Below are positions 10,510 to 17,239 of a stretch of DNA of 64,000 bases, in pieces. The notes beneath the pieces are model-generated. The model worked only from the letters and a program-made list of their open reading frames with translations. It was not told where the DNA came from and searched no databases. Origin of the DNA: JAIUNP01 sp020161975. GTDB lineage: Bacteria; Pseudomonadota; Alphaproteobacteria; Rhizobiales; Beijerinckiaceae. Position 1 is the first letter of the stretch; each line of letters begins with the position of its first letter. The stretch is taken from contig DAIOGK010000002.1 of the NCBI GenBank assembly GCA_036745275.1, positions 62,001 to 126,000 on the forward strand, given 5' to 3'. Both the position numbers and the translations under genes were made by a program.

Positions 10510-11703
10510 ATGGCAAACGCAGTGACTTCCACCGAAGGCTGGCACGAACCGAAAGCCACCGCCATCCTCGTTCTGGCCGATGGCACGGTCATCGAGGGCG
10601 TGGGTGCGGGCGCAACCGGCATTGCCGGCGGCGAGGTTTGCTTCAACACGGCCATGACCGGCTATCAGGAGATCCTCACCGATCCATCCTACGCTGGTCA
10701 GATCATCACCTTCACCTTTCCGCATATCGGCAATGTCGGCGTCAATGATGAGGACATCGAGACCGTGAACATGGCCGCTGCCTCGAACGTGCGCGGCGCG
10801 GTCTTGCAATCGCCGATCACCGCGCCATCGAACTACCGCTCCGCCAAGCCGTTCGAAGCCTGGCTGAAGGCCCGCAATATCATTGCCATCACCGGCGTCG
10901 ATACCCGCGCGCTGACCGCGCTGATCCGCGACCACGGGATGCAGAATGCCGTGATCGCCCATGATCCGGAAGGGCATTTCGACATTTCCGCATTGAAGGC
11001 GCGCGCGGCCGCCCTGCCGAAGATGGACGGACTCGATCTCGTACCCGGCGTTGCCACCAGCCAGCGCTTCGGCTGGACCGAGACCGACTGGCTCTGGCCG
11101 CGCGGCTATGGCGAGCAGACGACGCCGGAGTACAACGTTGTTGCCATCGACTACGGGGTGAAGCGCAATATCCTGCGGCTACTTGCCGACCGGGGCTGCA
11201 AGGTGACCGTGGTTCCTCCGACCATGAGCGCCGACGAGATCATCGCGCTGAAGCCGGACGGCGTTTTCCTCGCAAATGGCCCCGGCGATCCGGCAGCAAC
11301 GGGCGAGTATTCGGTGCCGACCATTCGCGCGCTGCTGGAAAGGAAAGTGCCGACCTTCGGCATTTGCCTCGGCCACCAGATGATGGCGCTGGCCATCGGC
11401 GCCAAGACCATGAAGATGCCACAAGGCCACCATGGCGCGAACCATCCGGTGAAGGAGCACGCGACCGGCAAGGTTGAAATCGTGTCGATGAACCATGGCT
11501 TTGCGGTCAACCCGCAAACACTACCGGCCAACGCCGCCGAAACCCATGTTTCGCTGTTCGACGGCTCCAATTGCGGCCTGAAACTGACAGATCGTCCAGC
11601 CTTCTCGGTGCAACACCACCCCGAAGCCTCGCCCGGCCCGCGTGACAGCCATTACCTCTTCGACCGCTTTGTGGAGATGATGAAGGCTGAAAAGGCTGCG
11701 TAA
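10510..11703 (+). CDS. carA: Carbamoyl-phosphate synthase small subunit
   Basis: A 397-residue glutaminase subunit that supplies ammonia to CarB for carbamoyl phosphate (arginine and pyrimidine synthesis). The N-terminal CPSase domain carries GEVCFNTAMTGYQEILTDPSY. The C-terminal class I amidotransferase domain has NGPGDP, the nucleophile Cys in FGICLGHQMM, and the His/Glu pair in QHHPEASPGP. The start is the ATG at 10510; the frame upstream is open but not CarA-like. carB is not in the window. Confidence 0.97.
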   Translation: MANAVTSTEGWHEPKATAILVLADGTVIEGVGAGATGIAGGEVCFNTAMTGYQEILTDPSYAGQIITFTFPHIGNVGVNDEDIETVNMAAASNVRGAVLQSPITAPSNYRSAKPFEAWLKARNIIAITGVDTRALTALIRDHGMQNAVIAHDPEGHFDISALKARAAALPKMDGLDLVPGVATSQRFGWTETDWLWPRGYGEQTTPEYNVVAIDYGVKRNILRLLADRGCKVTVVPPTMSADEIIALKPDGVFLANGPGDPAATGEYSVPTIRALLERKVPTFGICLGHQMMALAIGAKTMKMPQGHHGANHPVKEHATGKVEIVSMNHGFAVNPQTLPANAAETHVSLFDGSNCGLKLTDRPAFSVQHHPEASPGPRDSHYLFDRFVEMMKAEKAA

Positions 11704-11708
11704 TCCCT

Positions 11709-11752
11709 TTACCGGGCGTTCAGCCTGTTCTTTCATCGCCGGTGCCCGGTAA
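11709..11752. terminator. Inverted repeat after carA
   Basis: A perfect 9-bp inverted repeat (TTACCGGGC at 11709-11717, GCCCGGTAA at 11744-11752) with a 26-base spacer begins 5 bp after the carA stop. There is no U-tract, so this is at best an atypical terminator or an RNA 3' stabilising hairpin. Confidence 0.35.
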
Positions 11753-11808
11753 GAATTGCCTCAGAGCCTCCGCCCTAATCTTGGCAGCGATTGCTGAGGA
11801 TGGGTGTT

Positions 11809-12675
11809 ATGGCAAACAATGTTGTTCGGGCAACGGGCGGGAACGTGCTCCGAACGTTCGGTTATATCGTGGGCGCGATTTTTCTGATCACGTTCGTCGC
11901 ACCCGCCATATTGATGCAAACTTTTGTCGCTGGCGTTGGAATGCTGATCTGGAACGGGCCAAACTCCGTCGAGACCGGCAGGGGGCCGGTTTCCGTCAGC
12001 CAGGGCGGCATCGTCAGCAAGGCCATGCCGGAAAGCCGCGCCGCCGCAGCCGTGAAGCTGGCGGACCTTTCCGCCGAACGTTACGAGGCTGGCGGAACAC
12101 TGCGTCGCCTGCGCTTTGTCGGCGTCCAGTTCACCGGTGGGGATGACCGCATGACCAACCCGGCCGACCGCAAACGCCAGGACCTTGTGCTCGATCTCAA
12201 CCTGCCCAAGGACCTTGGCGTCGTGTTCATCGCCGCCGAACCGATCAACTGGTCGGTGAACAACCGCGGCTCGCGGGAGCGGGCGCGCATCGGCTTTGAA
12301 GGCGCCGCGCCCTTCGGCATCCGGACCGAACAGGGCGCGGTGTCCGGCTTCCGCATCGGCGCCTTTGGCGCCTCGCGCAGCGCCTATCCGGTCGATCTTG
12401 TTGATGAGACGCGGGCTAACATCTCCCGCTTCTGCACCGCCATGCAGCACTGGGGCAACCATTTCGGCGTCGAGTTCGACCGCATGGAATATGTGCTGCT
12501 GACCAACCCCACCTCCGTCTCGGTGGATGCCGACAGGGCCAACAGCGTTGGCGGCAGGGTGGGTGCCTTCTATTCCGGTTCAACCTTGCGCACCTTCTGC
12601 TTTGGCCCGGACCGCGGTTCGTCCGGCAGCCGCGACCGCAAGATCTACAATCGGGTGAGCCGCCAGTGGAATTGA
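11809..12675 (+). CDS. Unknown protein with one membrane anchor
   Basis: No family recognised. The ATG at 11809 is preferred over earlier in-frame starts because GAGG lies 9 bp upstream of it. The 288-residue product has a single N-terminal hydrophobic segment (about residues 14-42) and then a soluble domain with many Arg/Asp residues. A C-terminal region contains FCTAMQHWGNHFGVEFDRMEYVLL and ends in basic residues (SSGSRDRKIYNRVSRQW). The gene is followed 30 bp later by trhO on the same strand. Confidence 0.7.
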   Translation: MANNVVRATGGNVLRTFGYIVGAIFLITFVAPAILMQTFVAGVGMLIWNGPNSVETGRGPVSVSQGGIVSKAMPESRAAAAVKLADLSAERYEAGGTLRRLRFVGVQFTGGDDRMTNPADRKRQDLVLDLNLPKDLGVVFIAAEPINWSVNNRGSRERARIGFEGAAPFGIRTEQGAVSGFRIGAFGASRSAYPVDLVDETRANISRFCTAMQHWGNHFGVEFDRMEYVLLTNPTSVSVDADRANSVGGRVGAFYSGSTLRTFCFGPDRGSSGSRDRKIYNRVSRQWN

Positions 12676-12705
12676 CGCCCGGCGCGAGAGGAGCCAAAAG
12701 GGCGC

Positions 12706-13443
12706 ATGACCATCGCCGTTGCCGCATTTTATGAATTCGCCCCGCTTTCGGACCTGTCTCGGCTCCGCACAGCCATCCGCGCGCTCTTTATGGACCACGG
12801 TGTGCGCGGGATCTGCCTCATCGCGCCCGAAGGCATCAATGGCACGCTCGCCGGCCCGCCGGACGGGCTCGCGGCGACGCTGGATGCGATGCGCGCCCTG
12901 ACCGGCCTTGCCCTGCCGGCGAAGATGTCGGCTGCCCCGGAAATTCCCTTCAAGCGCCTGAAGGTGCGCCTCAAGAAGGAAATCGTGACCCTCGGCGTTC
13001 CTTCCGCCGATCCAACGCGCCGTGTCGGCACCTATGTCGCGCCGGAGGACTGGAACGCGTTGATCGGGCAGGAGGATGTGCTGCTGATCGACACCCGTAA
13101 TCATTTCGAGGTGGAGATGGGGTCGTTTCAGGGCACGCTCGACCCCAACATCGCATCCTTCGGCCAGTTTCCGACCTTCGTGCGCGAGAAACTCGATCCT
13201 GCGAAACACCGGCGCATCGCCATGTTCTGCACCGGCGGCATCCGCTGTGAAAAGGCCAGCGCCTTCATGCTCAACGAAGGGTTCGCGGAGGTCTACCACC
13301 TCAGGGGTGGCATCCTGAAGTATCTTGAAGACGTTCCGGAAGCCGAAAGCCGCTGGCAGGGCGGCTGTTTCGTGTTCGACGAGCGGGTGGCGCTGGGCCA
13401 CGGGCTGAAGGTGGTGGGCGGTCCATCCGAGGCTCAGCCGTAA
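12706..13443 (+). CDS. trhO: tRNA uridine(34) hydroxylase TrhO (rhodanese domain)
   Basis: A 245-residue member of the UPF0176/YceA family, now known as TrhO, which makes 5-hydroxyuridine at tRNA position 34 using prephenate-derived chemistry. The N-terminal acylphosphatase-like domain contains GVRGICLIAPEGINGTLAGP. The rhodanese domain follows with LIDTRNHFEVEMGSF and the active-site loop FCTGGIRCEKAS holding the catalytic Cys, then HLRGGILKYLEDV. The C-terminus is shorter than in E. coli. It converges with the Hsp70-like gene, and the two coding ends overlap by 10 bp. Confidence 0.93.
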   Translation: MTIAVAAFYEFAPLSDLSRLRTAIRALFMDHGVRGICLIAPEGINGTLAGPPDGLAATLDAMRALTGLALPAKMSAAPEIPFKRLKVRLKKEIVTLGVPSADPTRRVGTYVAPEDWNALIGQEDVLLIDTRNHFEVEMGSFQGTLDPNIASFGQFPTFVREKLDPAKHRRIAMFCTGGIRCEKASAFMLNEGFAEVYHLRGGILKYLEDVPEAESRWQGGCFVFDERVALGHGLKVVGGPSEAQP

Positions 13444-14699
13444 CGCCGTTGCGCCTCGACCGCGAGGCCAAGGCCAACCGAGCCGAAGCGGTCGCCATCC
13501 ACAATCGCGGATTCAGGAAAACAGGAGGCGATGGTGGCGCGCACATCCGGAATCTGGCTGGTGCCACCGGTGAAGTAGATCGCATCGAGTTGATCGATCC
13601 GGATTCCGGCAGCCTGTGCGCAGGACAAAACGGTTGTCCGCAGGCGCTCGTGAAGCCGGCGTGTCGCCTGGCGGAAACCTTCCTCAGTACAGTCCACAGC
13701 GAGACCTGGCTCGATCCAGTCCAGCGCGGCAGTAGCGCGCTCGGCATCCGACAATGCAATTTTTGCAGCTTCTACGGCGATCAGCAGGCTGTGGGCGCGG
13801 CGGTGGTCAATGATGCGGAGCAGCCGGTCGATATGTTCGGGGTAAAGCGCGGCCTGGCGGATGCTCCTGAGTTCCAGAATCCGCTTGGGTTCATAAAGAA
13901 GATGCACAGCGGACCAGGTGGACAGGTCCCAGTAAGGCCTCGCCGGAACCTCCAGTTCCTGCCGCTTCTGCGGTGTGCCATGGCCAAGTAACGGCATGAA
14001 AGCCGCCATGGAGAGGCTGGTGTCGAAGTCCGTTCCTCCGAGCCGGATGCCGCCATTCGCCAGAAGATCGGAGGCACGCTCGCGCTGACCATGCTGCTGC
14101 GGCGAGAGGCGAACAATGGTGAAATCCGAGGTGCCGCCACCAATGTCGGCGACCAGAACCAGCGTCTCACGCGTAATCTGCCGCTCGTAATCGAGCGCAG
14201 CGGCCACTGGCTCGTACTGAAACGACACCTCCCTGAAACCAATGCCATGCGCAATCTTTCGCAGACTGTCCTCGGCATGGCGGTCGCCGACCGGATCGTC
14301 ATTGACGAAATGGACCGGACGCCCCATCACCACCTGGTCGATGGGATGGCCCAGCCGCACTTCGGCCCGCCGCTTCACCTCGGCAAGATAGCGCCCGATA
14401 ATCTCGGAGAAGGCCATCCGCTTACGGAAAACCGGCGTTTTCTCATCAATGAGGGACGAGCCGAGGATTGACTTCAGCGACCGCAGCAGCCGGCCCTGAA
14501 CGCCGTCGATATAGGCGGTAACGCCCGCACGCCCCACCAGAAAGGCGTGTTCCGCATCAAAGCCGAAGAACATCGCGCTGGGCAGGGTCACGTGTTCGCC
14601 TTCCAACGGCACAAGAGCTGGCCCATCGCCGGTGGGGACGGCGAGCGTGGAATTCGACGTGCCGAAGTCGAGCCCGCACGGGGCTGAATGGGTGGGCAT
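13434..14699 (-). CDS. Hsp70 family protein (YegD-like)
   Basis: A 421-residue actin-fold ATPase that has the DnaK nucleotide-binding domain but no substrate-binding domain. Phosphate-1 is GLDFGTSNSTLAV at the N-terminus, phosphate-2 is VADIGGGTSDFTIVRL mid-protein, and the adenosine motif is YFTGGTSQIPDVRATI near the end. The length and missing C-terminal half match E. coli YegD, a putative chaperone of unknown client. The start is set at the ATG 14697-14699, just before the ATPase domain; 17 upstream codons are open but Pro/Ala-rich. Confidence 0.88.
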   Translation of the reverse strand: MPTHSAPCGLDFGTSNSTLAVPTGDGPALVPLEGEHVTLPSAMFFGFDAEHAFLVGRAGVTAYIDGVQGRLLRSLKSILGSSLIDEKTPVFRKRMAFSEIIGRYLAEVKRRAEVRLGHPIDQVVMGRPVHFVNDDPVGDRHAEDSLRKIAHGIGFREVSFQYEPVAAALDYERQITRETLVLVADIGGGTSDFTIVRLSPQQHGQRERASDLLANGGIRLGGTDFDTSLSMAAFMPLLGHGTPQKRQELEVPARPYWDLSTWSAVHLLYEPKRILELRSIRQAALYPEHIDRLLRIIDHRRAHSLLIAVEAAKIALSDAERATAALDWIEPGLAVDCTEEGFRQATRRLHERLRTTVLSCAQAAGIRIDQLDAIYFTGGTSQIPDVRATIASCFPESAIVDGDRFGSVGLGLAVEAQRRYG

Positions 14700-14731
14700 G
14701 GAGACATCCGGGGAAAACGCAGGGAGGGCCG

Positions 14732-14930
14732 CTAGTAATGCCCCCGGCACTGCGCAATCAAGAGCGCATCGTCAGCAATCTGGCGTCATGGGCCTGCCAG
14801 AAGAGGGAATCCTTCTGCGCCGTCCCTGCGAAGACGATCTTCATGCAGCAGATTTGCGCGGGAATGTCCGGCGGCAGCCTTGCCCCGGCCACCCGCGATG
14901 ACAATGGTCCGATTTCCAATGTGATCGACG
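14732..14930 (-). pseudogene. Remnant of a YefM-YoeB toxin-antitoxin pair
   Basis: A yoeB-like toxin start is at 14842-14844: MKIVFAGTAQKDSLFWQAHDARLLT, very close to the usual YoeB N-terminus. The frame then ends at once (stop at about 14758). In another frame the typical YoeB C-terminus follows (DDALLIAQCRGHY, stop TAG at 14732-14734). About 40 central residues, including the basic catalytic core, are therefore missing. Just upstream (14845-14930) a degraded stretch with DHIGNRTIVIAGGRG resembles the middle of the YefM antitoxin (DHEPVIITRxRG). The locus cannot make a working toxin. Confidence 0.6.
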
Positions 14931-15030
14931 CGGCAGTTTCTCTGGTGGGCAGTCCTGGCAATGGAAAAGCGCTGACATTGCGCGATCAGGCCTCCATTAC
15001 CGCTGCACCCATTCCGACGCGACGCGGGCG

Positions 15031-15633
15031 TCACCGTTCCTGATCGACACGTTCGAGCCTGTCGACCACGGCGGCTGGATGCAGAATTGTCCCCGGCGCA
15101 AGAACGGCATTGGCACCGACGCGCGCACCATCCCCGACGACCGCTCCGAATTTTGGCACTCCAGTCTCCGTCAGAACGCCATCCAGGCGCACCCTTACGG
15201 CTCCACCTCGTTCGTTACGCGTATTGGCGATGATGCTGCCGGCTTCGAAGTTCACATCCGCACCAAGAAGGGAATCCCCGACGAAGTTGAAATGCGCCAG
15301 CCGCGCCTTTGCGAAGAGAAAAGACGATTTTACCTCGCAGCCGGGCCCGACCGAACAATGGGGCGCGAGCCAGACACCGCCGCGCAGCAGCGCATTCATC
15401 CCGACGAAACAACCCTCGCCAATGATTGCCGGTCCTTTGATCACAGCCCCCTGCTCGATATGGGCCATCCGGTGCACGGCGATGTCATCGGTGATCAGAA
15501 ACCGGTCAACCGGCAGCGTCCGCATCATGCGGCGCATGAGATCGGCCGCCTGCGCAGTCATGTGCCAGGGTGACAGGTCACCGAAGCCGGCGAGCGGCGA
15601 GGTGGCGAATGATGCGATATATCCGTCCAGCAT
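15031..15633 (-). CDS. Left-handed beta-helix acyltransferase-like protein
   Basis: A 200-residue protein whose last two thirds are hexapeptide repeats of the left-handed beta-helix fold (for example GAVIKGPAIIGEGCFVGMNALLRGGVWLAPHCSVGPGCEV and VGDGARVGANAVLAPGTIL). This fold is shared by LpxA-type acyltransferases and the C-terminal part of GlmU-like sugar nucleotidylyltransferases; no nucleotidyltransferase domain is present. Substrate unknown. Its ATG lies only 7 bp downstream of a duplicate of the prfC stop codon (15641-15643), which suggests it originally followed prfC directly in an operon. Confidence 0.8.
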   Translation of the reverse strand: MLDGYIASFATSPLAGFGDLSPWHMTAQAADLMRRMMRTLPVDRFLITDDIAVHRMAHIEQGAVIKGPAIIGEGCFVGMNALLRGGVWLAPHCSVGPGCEVKSSFLFAKARLAHFNFVGDSLLGADVNFEAGSIIANTRNERGGAVRVRLDGVLTETGVPKFGAVVGDGARVGANAVLAPGTILHPAAVVDRLERVDQER

Positions 15634-15640
15634 CCCTTGC

Positions 15641-15715
15641 TCACCCCTTCTGGTAATCCTTCACATCCGTGAACGCGACATCGGGTGCGCGCTCCTGCTC
15701 GTAGCGCATGTTGAA
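15641..15715 (-). repeat. prfC 3'-end direct repeat, distal copy
   Basis: 75 bp that match the last 75 bp of prfC (17240-17314) with about three differences. Read on the minus strand it still encodes the RF3 tail (FNMRYEQERAPDVAF...DYQKG, stop), with one residue change (S to P). It abuts the acyltransferase start, so it is the best candidate for the original chromosomal end of prfC. Confidence 0.85.
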
Positions 15716-15734
15716 GGAAAATATCTCACCCCTC

Positions 15735-15767
15735 GCCATTGTCGGACGTGTTCCGACCATCCACATC
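15735..15767. repeat. REP-like palindrome, diverged copy
   Basis: Contains GTCGGACGTGTTCCGACCATCCAC, a diverged copy of the 16817-16853 palindrome with one weakened arm. It lies about 20 bp beyond the distal prfC-end copy, the same position the better palindrome has beside the middle copy. Confidence 0.6.
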
Positions 15768-15773
15768 TTGCCC

Positions 15774-16130
15774 TCAGTAATGCGCCCGGCACTGGGCAAT
15801 CATCAGCGCGTCATCCCTAACCTGATACACCAGCCGGTGTTCGCGGTTCAGCCGCCGCGACCACCGCCCGGAGAGCGATCCCCGTAAGGGTTCGGGCTTG
15901 CCCGTTCCTTGAAACGGCGTCCGTATACATTCCGTGATCAGCGCGTTGAGCCGCGTCAGCAGCTTGGCATCATGCGCCTGCCAATAGAGATAATCCTTCA
16001 GCGACATGAGCACCGCTGAAGGCTGGCCCCGGACGCGCGTAATGATGACCGGCTCATGATCGTTGGTCACGCTGTCGAGCATCGCGGCCAGCGTAGTGCG
16101 GAGTTCCGAATAGGAGGCGGGTGCATGATC
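15774..16130 (-). pseudogene. YefM-YoeB chimera made by internal deletion
   Basis: The frame open at 15774-16082 begins like a YefM antitoxin (MLDSVTNDHEPVIITRVRGQPSAVLMSLKDY). It passes at the shared residues DY straight into a YoeB toxin (DYLYWQAHDAKLLTRLNALI ... HRLVYQVRDDALMIAQCRAHY, stop TGA 15774-15776). The antitoxin C-terminal half and the first few toxin residues are missing. Upstream, 16083-16130 still encodes the antitoxin beginning (APASYSELRTTLAA) in frame, but the ATG at 16126-16128 is one base out of frame. The toxin core residues remain, so some activity cannot be excluded, but a normal pair is not encoded. Confidence 0.7.
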
Positions 16131-16154
16131 ATTATTGTACGCGATTAGAGAGAA

Positions 16155-16194
16155 TTGACACGGACGCGTTACCGCATCAAGTTATCTTAGGGAG
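16155..16194 (+). promoter_or_regulatory. Possible promoter and RBS of the 16201 gene
   Basis: TTGACA at 16155-16160 is a good -35 element, but no clear -10 lies 17 bp away (TTATCT-like sequence is about 20 bp away). AGGGAG at 16189-16194 is a fitting ribosome-binding site for the ATG at 16201. Confidence 0.35.
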
Positions 16195-16200
16195 CAATCC

Positions 16201-16755
16201 ATGACGTATTCCAAGAACGAACTGCCCTTTGCACATGCAATCGCAAATGCCGTGCTGGGCAATGCGGCATTTCGAGCGTACTTGCTGGAGGAAACACCGT
16301 TTGCAGGCGCCTCATACACTCCAGTTCCGGCCGATGTACAGGCCAAGCTCCGAAGCAAGAACATGAAGAACCCATATTGGTTCAATTATTTTCGGAACAA
16401 GCCGACCTGTCCATGTTGTTCCGGCAAAGGCGCGGAAACGGATGTTTTGATCGTTAGTGAATCAGCCGACGCGAAACGCTTGGCACTTCACTTTGAGATC
16501 AAGACGCCGATCGGCAAGTTAGAAGAAAATCAGGCTGAAAAATATCCACGACGCGCCGAGTGCTGGGCAAGTCCTGCAACCCGTCCAAATTTCATCCCCC
16601 CGCACGATGCCGCCTTGACCTTCCTCATCGGCGGGCGCGTGCTGCAATCCGATCCGCGCATCGCCCATTTCGACCGCACGATCTATTACGACGAAATCGA
16701 GCAATATGCGCCGACCGCGTCCCTCACCCCTTCTGGTAATCCTTCACATCGGTGA
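16201..16755 (+). CDS. PDDEXK-like nuclease-fold protein, C-terminus replaced by repeat
   Basis: A 184-residue product. It holds a CPCCSGKGAETDVLIV stretch followed by LHFEIKTPIGKLEENQAEKYP; the D...E-x-K spacing suits a PD-(D/E)XK nuclease core, with the aspartate in TDVLIV and the E-I-K triad element. Two CxxC-like cysteines (TCPCC) may bind zinc. The last 11 codons (SLTPSGNPSHR) and the stop are read from the prfC-end repeat at 16724, on the strand opposite to prfC. The original C-terminus has evidently been cut off there. Function unknown; a defence or housekeeping nuclease is possible. Confidence 0.6.
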   Translation: MTYSKNELPFAHAIANAVLGNAAFRAYLLEETPFAGASYTPVPADVQAKLRSKNMKNPYWFNYFRNKPTCPCCSGKGAETDVLIVSESADAKRLALHFEIKTPIGKLEENQAEKYPRRAECWASPATRPNFIPPHDAALTFLIGGRVLQSDPRIAHFDRTIYYDEIEQYAPTASLTPSGNPSHR

Positions 16756-16796
16756 GCGCGACATCGGGCGCGCGCTCATGCTCATAGCGCATGTTG
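16724..16796 (-). repeat. prfC 3'-end direct repeat, middle copy
   Basis: 73 bp matching the end of prfC, with six or so differences. The minus strand still encodes an RF3 tail (NMRYEHERAPDVALTDVKDYQKG, stop). The changes are synonymous or conservative, suggesting this copy came from a functional prfC of a related strain rather than by random decay. Confidence 0.85.
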
Positions 16797-16816
16797 GGAG
16801 AAAATGCCCCTTCCGC

Positions 16817-16853
16817 CGTCATGGTCGGACTTGTTCCGACCATCCACGCCTTT
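16817..16853. repeat. 37-bp inverted repeat, left copy (REP-like palindrome)
   Basis: This 37-bp sequence is the exact reverse complement of 17168-17204. It contains an internal hairpin, ATGGTCGGA-CTTGT-TCCGACCAT (9-bp arms, 5-base loop), so each copy is palindromic in its core. The two copies enclose the GIY-YIG gene. Confidence 0.9.
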
Positions 16854-16865
16854 ACAACATTCGTG

Positions 16866-17156
16866 ATGCAACGCGGCGGCTTCCTCTACATCGTCACCAA
16901 CAGACCACACGGCACGCTGTACCTCGGCGTAACTGCCGACCTGCCCCGCCGCATCTTTGAGCATCGCGAAGGCATCTATCCCGGCTTCACGAAGCAATAC
17001 GGCCTCAACCGGCTCGTCTGGCACGAACATTTCGAGGACATCCGCGATGCAATCCAGCGCGAGACGACCATGAAGCATTGGGTTCGCGCATGGAAAATCC
17101 GCACCATCGAGATGATGAACCCGGAGTGGAACGATCTTTACGAAACGCTGGCGTGA
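16866..17156 (+). CDS. GIY-YIG nuclease family protein
   Basis: A 96-residue single-domain GIY-YIG protein of the small UPF0213/YhbQ-like type common in alphaproteobacteria. The GIY half reads FLYIVTN and the YIG half TLYLGVT. The catalytic Arg is in LPRRIFEHR, the metal-binding Glu in QRETTMKHW, and the usual Asn in NPEWNDLY, so the active site looks complete. The ATG at 16866 is chosen; the frame is open further upstream, but that part is the palindrome and the prfC-end repeat. It is flanked on both sides by the 37-bp inverted repeat, which makes it the candidate mobility nuclease of this unit. Confidence 0.88.
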   Translation: MQRGGFLYIVTNRPHGTLYLGVTADLPRRIFEHREGIYPGFTKQYGLNRLVWHEHFEDIRDAIQRETTMKHWVRAWKIRTIEMMNPEWNDLYETLA

Positions 17157-17167
17157 GGAAAGCGATC

Positions 17168-17204
17168 AAAGGCGTGGATGGTCGGAACAAGTCCGACCAT
17201 GACG
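17168..17204. repeat. 37-bp inverted repeat, right copy
   Basis: Exact reverse complement of 16817-16853. It starts 11 bp after the GIY-YIG stop codon and ends 35 bp before the true prfC stop codon. Confidence 0.9.
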
Positions 17205-17239
17205 ACGTGGTGAGGCGCACGCCTTGAAGCAGAAAACCC

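Larger units (their letters stand above)
15716..17239. mobile_element. Two tandem small insertions at the 3' end of prfC
   Basis: The segment between the distal prfC-end copy (15641-15715) and the true prfC end (17240-17314) holds two units separated by a third copy (16724-16796). Each unit begins on its low-coordinate side with related sequence: about 20 bp of gga(g)aaaat plus C-rich sequence, then a palindrome centred on GTCGGAC-TGTTCCGACCATCCAC. Unit 1 (15716-16723) carries the yefM-yoeB chimera and a truncated PDDEXK-like gene. Unit 2 (16797-17239) carries a GIY-YIG gene flanked by a perfect 37-bp inverted repeat. No integrase or transposase gene is present. Mobility is inferred from the repeats. 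Confidence 0.65.

Noticed and set aside
15641..17239. SXT/R391-type conjugative element at prfC
   Set aside because: Those elements use the 5' part of prfC and carry a large backbone with an integrase; here the 3' end is repeated and the insert is 1.5 kb.
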